A model generated the notes under the pieces. The model saw only the letters and a program-made list of their open reading frames with translations. It was not told the origin of the DNA and made no database searches. From Reticulascus tulasneorum (lineage: Eukaryota > Ascomycota > Sordariomycetes > Glomerellales > Reticulascaceae): a stretch of 64,000 nucleotides of DNA. Made by a program: the position numbers and the translations under genes. Of this stretch, positions 12,657 through 23,967 are shown one piece after another (positions within the stretch are counted from its first letter, which is position 1; each line of letters begins with the position of its first letter). The stretch lies in NCBI GenBank assembly GCA_001557505.1, contig LSAX01000005.1:3534001-3598000 (forward strand), read 5' to 3'.

Positions 12657-13866
12657 ATGTCTCCATCAAAAGTTGGTTCGCCAGTAACCGTGCCCAAAAA
12701 GCTCCGTCTCACAGGCAGTCCACGCGAGGTAAGAGTTGTTCTGAATAACGTCAATAAAGCATTTCTCATCGGGGACTTCAGATCGGCATTCAACATGGCT
12801 ACCAACTCAAGAATGAGATTCGGTGCCAAATCCAAGTGTACGCCGACATGTTCCGCGTCACATCGAAACTCGATTGGCCCGCTGTCCGCGAGGTTTCCAA
12901 AGAGTATCGTTTAACGATCGAAAATTTGACCCCAGACATTTACGAGGAAATCGAGGGTATTGCAGAAGGTTCAGCTCTCGATGTTCTAGACATTGTCGCT
13001 CTGAACTGCCGCAGCGAGATTGCGTTGGGACTCTTCTCAGACGGATGCTCCTCCCTAGGCTGGGACTTGAAGGAGAACGGTGTTATTCTAGCACAGAATT
13101 GGGACTGGACAGCCCGGGTGAAGGACAACTGTGTCATGATGACGATCGAGCAACCAAGTAAACCGACGATACATATGATTACAGAGGTAAACTCTGACTC
13201 TCCTTTCCCTCGCGCAGACGCAGACATTGACCACCAAGTTAGGCCGGACTGGTCGGAAAAATCGGTTTCAACAGCTTTTCAGTCGGCGTATGCATGAACG
13301 CCATCAGAGCCAGCCCTACCAACTCTGGCAAGCTGCCCTTTCATGTGGCGGGTCGGGTGGCACTAAACAGCTCATCGGTAGAGGCGGCAATCTCGGAGCT
13401 GAAGAGACTCGGAAGCCTAGCCTCTACACAGCACCTGTTGCTTGCCGACATAAACGGGCCTGTTAGCTGCGAATTGTCCCCAATTGATGACGCGTACATC
13501 AAGCCCGATGAAGACGGAATAGTGTGCCATACGAATCATTTGCTTCGGAATCGTTCGGTGAATGAACCACCATGGCTCAAAGGGTCCCCCATCAGACTAG
13601 ACCGCATTAGGAAACTGACGCGTGAAATGGCTGATGGAGGTGGACCGGTCACAGCAGACGGACTCAGAGCAAGGGTGTTCTCTGACACGTTCAATGCGCC
13701 GCAAGCTATTTGCTGCCAGGAAGATCCGGCGAGACCCTACGAGACGAGGAGCAGCACATTATTCTGTATCGTCATGAAATTTGCGGCTGGCAAGAAACCC
13801 TGCGCTGAAGTGGTTTGGGGCCAGCCGGGAAGTGGTCTGGAGGGAGAGGTCTTATACTTGCCCTGA
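12657..13866 (+). CDS. Isopenicillin-N acyltransferase-like Ntn hydrolase (peptidase C45)
   Basis: Three exons, join(12657..12728,12782..13186,13243..13866), 366 residues, GT-AG junctions all in phase 0. It is homologous in layout to the fungal acyl-CoA:6-aminopenicillanate acyltransferase (PenDE/AatA): an N-terminal LTGSPREIG-IQHGYQLK block, the self-processing site D-G-C at Cys113 (family nucleophile, cleaved between Gly and Cys to give alpha and beta subunits), then ILAQNWDWT, GKIGFNS, GVCMNAIRA and LADINGP. Length is close to the 357 residues of the penicillin enzyme. C45 members transfer or hydrolyse acyl groups on amides. No isopenicillin N synthase or ACV synthetase is present, so penicillin synthesis is not implied. 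Its stop lies 52 bp from that of the convergent Zn2Cys6 gene. A role in amide or aryl-acyl metabolism is inferred from the CYP504-like P450 nearby. I looked for a C-terminal peroxisomal signal of the SKL type and do not see one (the protein ends Y-L-P). Confidence 0.88.
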
Positions 13867-13918
13867 GCCAGATATATGAATGCCCAGTAAAGAAGACAAT
13901 GTATCTCGTGCATAAATC

Positions 13919-16096
13919 CTATGAACCCATTGTATCCCAATCCATGTCCATATCCATAAATGCCACGTAATTGTCGTCTATTGGGCCCCAAAAGGTGGTA
14001 TCGTCGAAAGATGGATACTCCTCAGCTGCGTCAACGCCGCTCATGAAGCCCCCGCCGTCGAGACCGCGACTTGCTTCTGTTCCGCCGTTGCCATCTATAG
14101 TAGATAAACCGATCACTTGATTTAGAGTGTTTGCGGAGAAGGCTGCTCGAACCGTGGCGTTGCGACTGCGCTCAAATTCATCAACAATGACAGTACAAGC
14201 AGGCCAACGCCGAGACAGCAAACACTTTGAGATTATTGACATGTGAACAGGCAACCTTTTTGCACGGCTGAGTGAGGACTTACAAAAGCTTCGGAAAATT
14301 GATCGAGCAAACTCGTTACTCGAGCTTTCGAGTGTACTCTGGTGAATAGCGACGCGTTGTCCAGGACAAGCATTGCTAGCGGGTAGCAATGGTAGGCACA
14401 GTGCCAGTCAAACTTGAGAAACCCGGCTCGCATCATTCCGAGATAACCATATAAACTCGTCGTAGCAGCATCGAAACATATGAGTTTCGATGTATCGGAC
14501 GGAGTCGGGTTGCGCGGACATCGCATGTGCAGATAGAATTGGACGGTGGACATCACAAAATCGAACCAATCAGGGCCCGAGTCACTAAGGGCAATGACTG
14601 ATTCCTTCCATGACCGTAGACTATGATCCATACCTGTCATCCAGTGTGAATGGGACGAGGAGAGTAGGTCTTCATTTCTGAAGTTGACGGCATAGATTTC
14701 GGACTGCAGCTGGCGAATGCGAACATGATTGAGCCATTGCTGGCGAATCTTCAACGAAGACGCATCTTCAGTCGTTGTACCTAAAGGATAGCTTCTAGCT
14801 GTGAGGTGCAGAGGCACAGGTACATCGATGTGACGATCTAGAATACCGACCGATTTAAACGCCGGGATTGTAATTGACCGGTCCATGGAATAAAGCTAGT
14901 CTACTATTAGAGTGTCATGGGTCTGAAGAATGCTTGCTGTCGAAGCAAGAGCTGACTGAAAGGAAACTGAAAACTGCACAAAAAATACAGCAAGGTGTTT
15001 CTTTACGTACCACCCAGAAGACCTGTGCGCGAAGGCTCAGCTTGTCCTTGTCAACATCATGCCATGTCGGATCCGGCTGTCGATGGAGACCGAGAGACAC
15101 GGCCATTCTCATGGCAGTGTCTTTGGCGGCCAAGACGTTGGCAGTGCAAGGCCGAAAGTTGGCAAACTGGCAAATGAGCATGGTTGACTGAAGAGTCTCT
15201 AGGCAGTTTGGCTTCAGCTTCTCATACAGAGATATTGCAAATTGAAAAAGTGCGTCAGCGAAGGCCATAGGCTTCTCAATATGCGCGGCAGTGGAAGTCA
15301 TGGTGCTGATTGCCATGACCATGGCAGTACTAAAACAGCTTAAGGGGCATGGAGGTGCCTCGGGTAGGCCTGGATTCGGATATGCTTTTGCATAGTAGTC
15401 GTGAATCTGCGAGGCGAGGAGAAAGGGGTATTGAGGAAGAATCTTGTCCAGGTAAACTCCGGCCAAGACCTGGGCGACATGTCTAGGTACTGTGCTGAGG
15501 TCGACGGGCGCTGGCGTGGTACGAACCAATTCTGGGCCATGGTTTGCACGGTCTAATATTGCAGGACTGACAAGTGTTGCTGGAAGCTGAGAAGGTGTAG
15601 AAAGCGAGCGTGAGAGAAGCTTGCCAATAAAATTGGAGGAGCCGTGACTGGACTGCGGTGCCTCGCTGGCAAGTTGGCCTAAATATTCATGGATCTGTCT
15701 CTGGCGAGAAACTGCCAACCCCTGAGAAATCACAGGAATCTCGTCTAATCCATCACTAAGAGGAGGAGGTATAGTCAACTGTTGTTCCAGCAGCGGGATC
15801 GTCCGCTCCAGATGCTGCACAAGACTAAACACGCATTCTAGTCATTACTCCAGTCAACCCGCACAGTCCAATAAGATAGACACACCTTCGAGGCACTGGG
15901 GCAGCAGTAACACGATCAATGCCTGTACACTCGACACCAGCTTGGAGACATCTAGAGCACGACGGACTTCGGTTGTCACACTACAACAGGGTTAGCAGTT
16001 CATCCGTTTTCATTCGCCAGCCTGCGAGGAAGAGCACTTTGTTACCTTCCGCTTTTGTTTGAAGCATCGCGCACATGCGTATGTGGCACGATTCAT
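13919..16096 (-). CDS. Zn2Cys6 transcription factor with fungal-specific TF domain
   Basis: Five exons, complement(13919..14224, 14284..14895, 15011..15824, 15886..15980, 15981-16045 intron, 16046..16096), 625 residues. The binuclear zinc cluster is split by the first intron: Cys8-X2-Cys11-X6-Cys18-X6-Cys25-X2-Cys28-X6-Cys35. A coiled segment (LVQHLERTIPLLEQQL, residues about 50-65) follows. The central Fungal_trans region contains LPQYPFL, MRMAVSLGLHR and the family signature F-W-V-LYSMDRSI across the exon 3/4 junction. The C-terminus is acidic and Asp/Met-rich. It is likely nuclear and DNA-binding. It lies between the acyltransferase (tail to tail, 52 bp) and the cyanovirin gene, and is the obvious candidate pathway regulator of the 12.6-22.2 kb group. 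Start Met at 16096 is the only in-frame ATG just before the first cysteine pair. Confidence 0.88.
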
Positions 16097-17227
16097 CGCG
16101 TGTCATGGTTCGCATGGATGAAAGGATGAAGTTAATCGCTGTCGTGACGAGGTCACATGCCCGATAAGGAAAAGAGGATACGGCTGCGGCCGCGGCATTG
16201 AAGTGGTGATGAAAATGGAGCAAAGTGGACCCAGTTGACCCGCAAATGTTTACTCCAGGATCGCACAGGGTGACGAAGCCGGAGGCACTAAAAAGCCTCT
16301 CGTTGGCATCGCTATATTTACTATGAGCTCGATTCTCACTTTGAATTAGACACTTTATCTTGCTGTGAAAGTTGCCTGATGTTTTATCAGCCGGGATACG
16401 GACATCTACGCAAGTGTTGGTAATCATAATGGAGGATCCGTGGGTCTCATAATTAAACAATTATAAACTGTACCAGCCCGCTCGTCAAACTTTATGGGTA
16501 ATTAAGGCGTACCGTAGCTGATATCGATTAAGATACAAACGAGGGCAAGGACCTCCGACTGCGGTGTTGAATACACATGGGGAAAACGAATGAACTTGTC
16601 GATGCACGTGGATGTGTCGACCATGTTTGAAGTTCGAGGGCTCTCCACAATGTTGACGTTTTCTTTTGGGCCTACAACCTCCCAGTCTGGTAAAGGAATC
16701 TCAGGAGATAAATTGGAAGAGCCTAGGATTTCTGATTGTGGGTTCTACGGGAATCTTGGTACCGGAAAACTGTAATGAAGTATTTTGGTTTCAGCCCTGG
16801 TATGGTACTTGTACTGGATCGTGGATCTACTGCGTGACGGGCAATAGCTTATGGTAGGATATCTTTCCACTTGTGAGACACGAATCAAGACAACAGTTTT
16901 GTTCATGGAACGGTCTTGTTGAGATATGGTGGTTACTTTCTTGTCTCACTTCATGGTGCACGCACTACGTCCTGGGTTGCTCAAGAGCTACCTGCTATCT
17001 AGTATTATGGGAAGGCAAAACAGATTATTCTCTCTACCACTCATTCTGGTTGATCTTTTCTGTAAATGGGCCGATGAAACTATAAAGTTCCACGAGGCCT
17101 CCAGTTCATATCCAGTACCTACTCAAACGCATCCCATTTAGTAACCACCAGCGAGGCTTGCCTTTTTCTGCAAGTCCAAAATCATCCTCATATGAAGCTA
17201 TCAGCGTTTACACATCAAAAATATCAA
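16097..17227. other. Divergent intergenic region
   Basis: About 1.1 kb between the regulator (minus) and the cyanovirin gene (plus). Short frames only, none with motifs. It holds the promoters of both genes; no specific site can be assigned with confidence. Confidence 0.5.
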
Positions 17228-17942
17228 ATGAAGTTCTCTGCCGGTCTTCTCCAGTTCCTCAACGTCGCTGCTGGTAGTGCAGCCCTCATCTCGAGAAGTA
17301 ATGATGCTTCACTAGGCGCAACCTCTCTCGCTCAGTACGATGTCGAGAAGTTGCCAACACCAGATGTTACTCCCAAAGATATTGCAGAGACGTTACTGAA
17401 CGTCACTGATAACACGGATGCCACCAGACCCGGCACCCTCGAACATTTCCTCAAAACCTTCAGTCGCCGTGCCCATTGGCAGACCATCTTTTACACCTCT
17501 CAAGAGAAGGAACATCAAGTAGATTTCATCCTAAGCTGCAAAGAAGTCCACGGGGATGGCGGAAATGATGAAGTTGTCTGGGCATGCTGCAAGGATCGTA
17601 AGGGCGTCTATTGGCGAAACCGACTTGATCTGGACCTTTGCCTCGGCAATATAAACGGCAGTTTTGTGGCGACCACGAAGGGGCAAATGTCAAAGAGTTG
17701 CGAGGAGTGCAGCTTTCCAGATATTGATCGGCCCACCCTGTACACCTGCTGGTGCCTTCCGTACAAAATCGATGGCATACAGCCCGCCAGGCGGTACACT
17801 GAGATTGATCTGGTACGTTTTGGCCTGTGTATGGGCACGACTTGAATAGGACTAACATGTACAGAACCGCTTCGTGGGAAACGTCAATGGCCGGCTCAGC
17901 TGCTTTGGGATTGGCGATCTATGGCCACCCAGGCGTTGCTAG
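17228..17942 (+). CDS. Secreted cyanovirin-N (CVNH) domain protein
   Basis: Two exons, join(17228..17812,17865..17942), 220 residues. An ATG at 17192 is also in frame, but starting at 17228 gives a clean signal peptide (MKFSAGLLQFLNVAAGSAA). An N-terminal pro-like region of about 75 residues follows. The C-terminal half is cysteine-rich and shows the pseudo-symmetric CVNH repeats: LDLDLCLGNINGSF in the first and TEIDLNRFVGNVNGRL in the second. The intron falls exactly inside the conserved second motif, between the Leu and Asn codons (phase 0). CVNH proteins are mannose-binding lectins; fungal members include secreted and cytosolic forms. Binding residues cannot be judged by eye. It is likely extracellular. 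Confidence 0.75.
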
Positions 17943-18238
17943 TGCTCGCTGTGACATTGACATCCTGCTCGACGTGGGTGAGATACAACTTCATGTTTTG
18001 GTGCCGTACGTTGGCAGTAATCCAATTCGTCTGATATTACAGGGAGCTTAGAAACTATATTCGGTATCACAGAGAGGTTCACTTGGACTTCATCTTGCCT
18101 TTTGAGGTGGGCGTAAACTGTTTAGTTGTGATCCCTGGCTGTTCAGTGACGTTCCAAGTGCCAGCGTACATCTCCAGCTTACTCCAGGGACCAAACTACT
18201 GCAGGCATTGGAATCAAACTACACCCCTCCCGCAAGTT
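17943..18238. other. Convergent spacer
   Basis: About 300 bp between the ends of the cyanovirin gene and the P450 gene; no gene seen. Confidence 0.5.
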
Positions 18239-20124
18239 TTAGGGCTTCGCGCCGCATTTTAAATCCCCTTCTGCCTCCTTTTCACGAATCGCCGCCACTT
18301 GCTTCACCAGTCTCTCTTTGTTCCTCGGCACAAATCTTACTCCGAATAGCTTAGGTCCGTTAATTACGGTACTTGGTGTAGCGCCGAAGTCTTCATAACT
18401 CTTAGGAGGAGTGTTGCCTGGTTCCTCCTCCAACTTGAAGGCAAGGATCATTCTGAGCAGCAGACCGTACATGATGCGATTTGCTATCTGCCAAGCAGGA
18501 CAGATCCGTGATCCGATCCCATAGCTTGAATGCGGGACAGTCCCCAGATGATCAAGCTCCGGATTTTCAAGCCACCTTTCGGGGCGGAACTCGTGTGCGG
18601 TTGGGCCAAAAACAGCTTTGTCTAACTTCTGTTAGTAGAGGCGGAAGTGCAGCAGAAATACTTTTACTTGCCATGATTCCCAGCCTCCGAGTTCATGTAC
18701 AGAGTTGTACCCTTCGGTATAGTAATGCCAGACTTGAGGATAATGTCTGTGTTGGCCGCGTGCGGCAAAGAGATTGGAAGCACGACATAGTTGCGGAGAA
18801 TTTCCTTGTAAATGGCGACCATGTACGGCACCTTTTCTTCACGAAAGGCATGATCTATCGCATCGCCGTTCGGATATGCTTCGTTTATTGCAGCGAAAGC
18901 CGTCTCCTGCATTGCGGGACCGTCCCCTTGAACTAGGCCTCCCATTCCCGCAGTGAGATGACTCGGAATACTTTCCGTACCTCCCTGAAGCATTGAGATC
19001 GAACACTTCAGAGCGTTTGCTGTGTTGACGGATTAGTGGAAGCGGAGGAGAGGGAAGGGACATTTGTCTCACCGAGCGACAATTTACTATTCTCATCCGT
19101 CATGACTTGAGCGGCAACGCAGGACGGCGTTTCGCCCTGTGCAATTCGAGCCTTCAAATCCTTGAGAACCTCCTGAACCATTGCGGTTCTTTTCCGGGAT
19201 GCGGCCTGACCCTCCAAGCCCATCTTTCGAAATCTGGGGTGCCATCGCAAAATCGGGACAAAGTCGGACCAAGTATTGGAAGCACCGCGGACCTTGGTGA
19301 TAAGACACGCGTTGTCGATATAATCCCGCAACCAGGGGTCATTGTATTTGAACTCTTTGTCGAAGGTAATTGACCATCCGAGTGCCATAGCTACGAACTG
19401 CATGTACGGCAATGGGTTGATCGCTTTGGCGCCATAAGCACCTTGTTCAGCGAGATTTGCGATCAGCCTGTCGGCTTCGCGCTCAAGGCACGGGTAAAAC
19501 AATGACCAACTGCTGACCTTTACTGATCGAAGCGCTGCTGTTCGTTGAGCTTTGAAGTTCTCGTCGAGAGAATGCGATCCAAGATCATAGCCTGAATGAT
19601 CAGTTAGTGACAATGTCTGCTTTCTGGTCTAAAGGCACGATGTCATGTGCCGAGCAAAGATATACCAACGTATTTTTGGAACACATATTGCTGTGGGCGG
19701 CTGCTCGACCGTGCAGCATTGGTCACAAAGATTTCCTTGATGCTTTCGAAACTATTCGCAACAACGACTCGACGATTTCCAAACTTCACCTGCAGCAGGT
19801 CGGATCCAAGAGATTTTGAGCATGCTGCCCATACAGCAGCATCGTGCTTGCCCGATGCGCCTGCGTGTAAGTGGAGATGGCCTACGAAAGGCAAGGCAGA
19901 GGGCATCTCTGGGATGCCGGCGATCTTGGGTATGTCCGTCCCGTAGGCATACTAGTACTCAGTCAGTCTCGACAGTTGCATCAACATGTCGTTGACACAA
20001 TGTTCGTGCATACCTTGTATAGAAGTGAAAGTAGAGCAAAGAGCCCTACAGCAAGATAAAGGAAGCCTGGAACGCTGTGCCCAGAGCCAGCCACGAGGTG
20101 TGGCGTTTCTTCGAGTAAGCCCAT
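18239..20124 (-). CDS. Cytochrome P450, CYP504-like
   Basis: Five exons, complement(18239..18621, 18672..19019, 19073..19591, 19666..19951, 20014..20124), 548 residues. The N-terminus (from ATG at 20124) supplies one membrane anchor, residues about 20-36. Further features are the E-x-x-R motif (Glu378/Arg381, KEILR), the FRPERW block, and the heme loop SSYGIGSRIC with Cys462. The stretches GNRRVVVANSFE, EEKVPY...KEILR...LPISLP and YGIGSRIC...ANR resemble CYP504-type phenylacetate hydroxylases. The residue after the heme Cys is Pro rather than the usual Ala/Gly. Intron 4 uses a GC donor: G-GCAAGT at 18671, paired with TTAG at 18622. Only this junction restores the expected NHD-KAVFGP reading. 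It shares a 540-bp divergent promoter region with the MFS gene. ER membrane location and the aryl-acetate substrate class are inferences. Confidence 0.85.
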
Positions 20125-20664
20125 TTCGTCTTATTCGGTTGTCATGTTTGGTTGTGTGCTACTATCCCAAGGATGTGGAACGGCCTTTATCAGATAGACC
20201 CTGGGCTTGCCTCGCCCTATCTGTAGGCCACCTGAAGGCCTATCTGGCCAAATTCCGGTAATAAACGCCTAATTAGTCGGCTTTGCGATGTATGCGGATT
20301 TGGTCGAACCCGCAATGGAGTAGTTTGGCGTGCGGACTTGCGCGGACCCACCGATACATAGATCACTGATACATCATCGTTATCCGCCGGGACCACTCTT
20401 TCGGTATCTGGTATCTTTTCTATCTGATTCAGGTACAACGAAATTACACACCAGGCTTGGATAGCTCTCCACCTACGCGATACTGCGAGATAAGCTATCA
20501 CATCTGTCTCGACTATTTGAGATGCTCTTATGAAGGCGATCTATTTCGACTTTGATTCAGAGTGCCATCCGGAATTAGGAGGTCCTCGTGCACTTCATCT
20601 GATTTGACCTGTTCTTCCATCGGTGCAATAACAAGTTCGGACAGAAGTATAAAACTCTTTCGAC
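20125..20664. promoter_or_regulatory. Bidirectional promoter region of P450 and MFS genes
   Basis: A 540-bp spacer between divergent start codons. A TATAAAA sequence at about 20649 lies only about 16 bp from the MFS ATG, too close to be a standard TATA box for that start. Shared regulation of the two genes is inferred from the layout only. Confidence 0.4.
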
Positions 20665-22206
20665 ATGGGTTTTCTCACGCCTCTCCGGACTGTGATATGG
20701 GGCAAGCCAGCCGAGACGGCTGCAGAACGCCGCCTGATATTCAAACTCGACATCTTCATTCTCACGTCATGCTGCTTGCAATACTGGGTAAACTAGTTAG
20801 TATGTCGATATCTTCTGTTCTGCCTAACACTAATACCGAAGCCAGCCTTGACCGTGCCAATTTGAACAATGCCTACGTGTCGGGATTGAAGGAAGACCTC
20901 GGCATGGTCGGAACTGAGTTGAACCAGATCAACACCATCTTCTGGTGTGCATACTTCGTTGGCCAGATCCCCAACAACCTCGCCATGCAGTACATCCGTC
21001 CGCGTATCTGGATGCCGTTTTGCATGGTTGCGTGGGGGCTGTTGACGCTTGGGACGGGCTTCGTGCACAGTTGGAGGCACATCTGTGCTATCAGGGCTTT
21101 CCAGGCGCTGTTTGAGGGCAGCACCTTTGTCGGAACACACTACCTGCTGGGTAGCTGGTACAAAGATGAGGAATTGGGCAAGAGAACTGGCATTTTCACA
21201 TCCAGCGGCCTTGCTGGCACTCTATTTTCCGGCATCTTGCAGGGAGCCATCCAAACCGGGCTCGGTAAGTCTCATCTCATGCAATCTGATGAGCTTAATC
21301 TGACATGACTCCCCCCTAGACGGTCGTAACGGCCTTCGTGGCTGGAGGTGGCTATTCGTAATTGACTTTTTGATCACACTCCCGCTGGCATTCTACGTTT
21401 GGGCGTTCTTCCCCGACACCCCATCCACTACTCAGGCATTTTACCTGACCGCCGAGGAGAAGGTTCTCGCCGTGACCCGTCTCAACAGGGCCGAGCACGA
21501 GCACGGAGAAGTCACGAAGGGCACGTTTAAGCGCATCTTTTCCACCTGGCACATCTACGGATTCTGCTTCATCTGGACCATGGGTTCTAACTGCGAGATG
21601 TTTTCGACCAATGCCATCATGCAGCTCTATCTACGAGGGCTCGGCACATTCTCGACCGTCGACGTCAACTACATCCCCACTGCCGTTTCAGGCGTGGGAA
21701 TTGTTGCAACTCTAGTCTTCGGCTGGTATTCGGACTTCACAGGTCGATCCTGGCACGTGGGATTCCTGACATCCGCCACTGCCATCATCGCCGGCTCCAT
21801 CATGCTGAACCCGCCGTCTTTTGGGGGGAAGATGTTCGCATTGTTCCTGAACGGATGCCAATGGGCCAATCAGACGGTCATGTTCGCCTGGGCCAATCGC
21901 CTCATCAAAGATGACCAGGCCAAGCGTGCATTCGTCGTCGCTTCCATGAACACGGTGGCCGTCGTCTTTTATAGTTTCTGGTCCATATGCTTCTACGCGG
22001 CTAACCAAGGGCCCATGTGGACGCAGGGCAGCATCGCCATGATTGTTAGCGGATGTTGCATGGCTGTCGGCGTGGCAGCAGTCAAGTATCTCGAAGATCG
22101 AGATCGTAAATTAGCGGCGATAGAAACCATCAGCAACGATGAAAGCGGTGGAGAGCTGGAGAAGTCCGGAAACGGTGTTGTGGTTGTCGCGTCGCGGAGC
22201 GTGTAG
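20665..22206 (+). CDS. MFS carrier, anion:cation symporter type (DAL5/TNA1-like)
   Basis: Three exons, join(20665..20795,20846..21264,21320..22206), 478 residues. Exon 1 ends with a split Tyr codon; joining it gives LQYW-VNYLDRANLNNAY, the conserved first-helix signature of the fungal allantoate/nicotinate-type ACS family. Other family marks are GQIPNNLAMQ, RAFQALFEGSTFVGTHYLLGSWY, GRNGLRGWRWLFVIDF and FPDTP. About 12 membrane segments. Family members import organic anions such as allantoate, nicotinate or other vitamins across the plasma membrane. Divergent from the P450. In context, uptake of an aromatic or amide acid is plausible but unproven. Confidence 0.87.
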
Positions 22207-23740
22207 CGAGGTAATGAAAGCCAGTACCTCTTGATGATATAGATCTGTTGGCGCACGGGATCGTTTAATTTCTTTTTAAATAGCTGTGCCCACTACACTG
22301 CTTTTCTTTCAACATCGGGTAGTAGAGGCATTAGCCAGCAGGTTTCCAATACAATCTCTAATACTCGAACCCTCAAAAGATGGAATATAGACCTCAGCTG
22401 ATGATGACCATCGTTCGCTGGGCATTCACATCCCCCTCAACACCATGGAAACATTGCTCAGACCGAAGAAAGGTGATCCGCCCCGGCCAGGTACGTTTCA
22501 GGTCCAGGGGTGTACGATGGCGGACGATCGTCAGTGACCTGAAGTCTACAGGGCCCGCCCCGCCTTACAGTGGACGAGCCCACTAATCCGGCACCTTCTG
22601 AAATACACTCACTGTAAATATAGGCATCGAAGTGCTGTATTCCCCACAGTGCCGGTGCATAGTATGCGGTAGATTTTCGTACGTCATCATGAATTTTAGT
22701 TAAACTGGATGTGGAGCCCGCTCGTAGGGAGAGCACTCAACACTCTCTACCTATCCATGGTGTCACCTCATTACCCAGTGCGTAGGTGCCTCAGACGACT
22801 AAAGTAACTCCTGACATGAACTTGGGCTCTTAATGCGATGTCTCTGACGAATCACATGATGGGTCGCGTGACTTTGAGGCCCCTTTTCCAGCTGCGCCCA
22901 TCAACAAAACTAACACTGCACCGGACCTTAGTGCAGGTGAACCACAATCAGGCCATTCACTACTACCGTGCGTAGTAGGCGACTACGGGAAATTAATCTG
23001 TAAGGTACCGACCTAAGCAAGCGGATCGTAAAAGGAAACATCGCCCATTTGGAACTTGGATATTCAGGTAGTTATTCAGAGAGGTATTTATTGGAGTGAA
23101 GATTGCAGTGGGCATTGCAGTGATTATATGGTAAATTATTAGGATATTCAAGTAGCTATTTTCCCTTCGGAAGATCGGATAATAATGCGATGAATATTTT
23201 CAGCATGTTGTTCTTCGGGAAACGCGCCTTCAACAGCCACCACTTAAGGGGCACTGGTTTTTTTTTCTACGATCCACTAAGTTAGGTAGGTAGCTGAGGG
23301 AGACAGACGCCACATAACCTACTATTGGATTAATAATTGCCGTTTGCCGACCCCTATTGTGTTTACCACTCAGTGCCACCGCTCTAAACCAGCGGCTAAC
23401 TCTAGAAGCCTAGAACCGGTGGCTTTAAAGAGGGTCCGTGGAACTACGCGGGCCACGCTCATATCCGGTAGCCTCGCTGTCGGGTCGGGCAAGCGCCTAG
23501 CAGGCGGATGAAATTGCACATGCACTATTAGTCCAGAGACGGTCTCGGTCGCTATGACCTGACAAACCCGTCAACCCCCCAATTGGGCGCTATTCGCATG
23601 CTATGACTCGAGAAGCACGCTGTTTTCTCGACATCGCTCGCTCTGGGCAGGGGCGTTGTGGATCCTGGGCCGGTGGCCTCCGATCCGATTCACCGTTCCA
23701 CCGATTCACGATCTAGTTCCGGTGGCAGTAGGTAGGAATA
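22207..23740. other. Intergenic, no gene recognised
   Basis: About 1.5 kb with no convincing frame. Contains a T-run at about 23260 and GC-richer DNA from 23440 onward. It leads into the promoter of the WSC gene. Confidence 0.5.
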
Positions 23741-23748
23741 CGAAATTG

Positions 23749-23757
23749 CATATAAGA
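23749..23757 (+). promoter_or_regulatory. Putative TATA box of WSC gene
   Basis: A CATATAAGA sequence about 215 bp upstream of the ATG at 23968. This would leave a 5' leader of roughly 180 nt, normal for a fungal wall-protein gene. Recognised by sequence only. Confidence 0.35.
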
Positions 23758-23967
23758 CGGCAAATGGTTTATACCATGAGCAGCTCGTCTCTTGTTGTTT
23801 TACTTCCAGCTCACTCTCCTTCGAGCCATCACATTCGTTTTCACGTATCCAACCGCAACGCAAGGCGAGGTTCCCTAGACTGTCACATTCGTTACACCAT
23901 CCTTCATTAACCGTTGTTGCCATTGGTTGCAACCAACACACATTCGTTATCAAATCCGTTCGCCATC

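Noticed and set aside
12657..13866. Penicillin biosynthesis locus
   Set aside because: No ACV synthetase or isopenicillin N synthase; C45 family enzymes are common outside penicillin producers.
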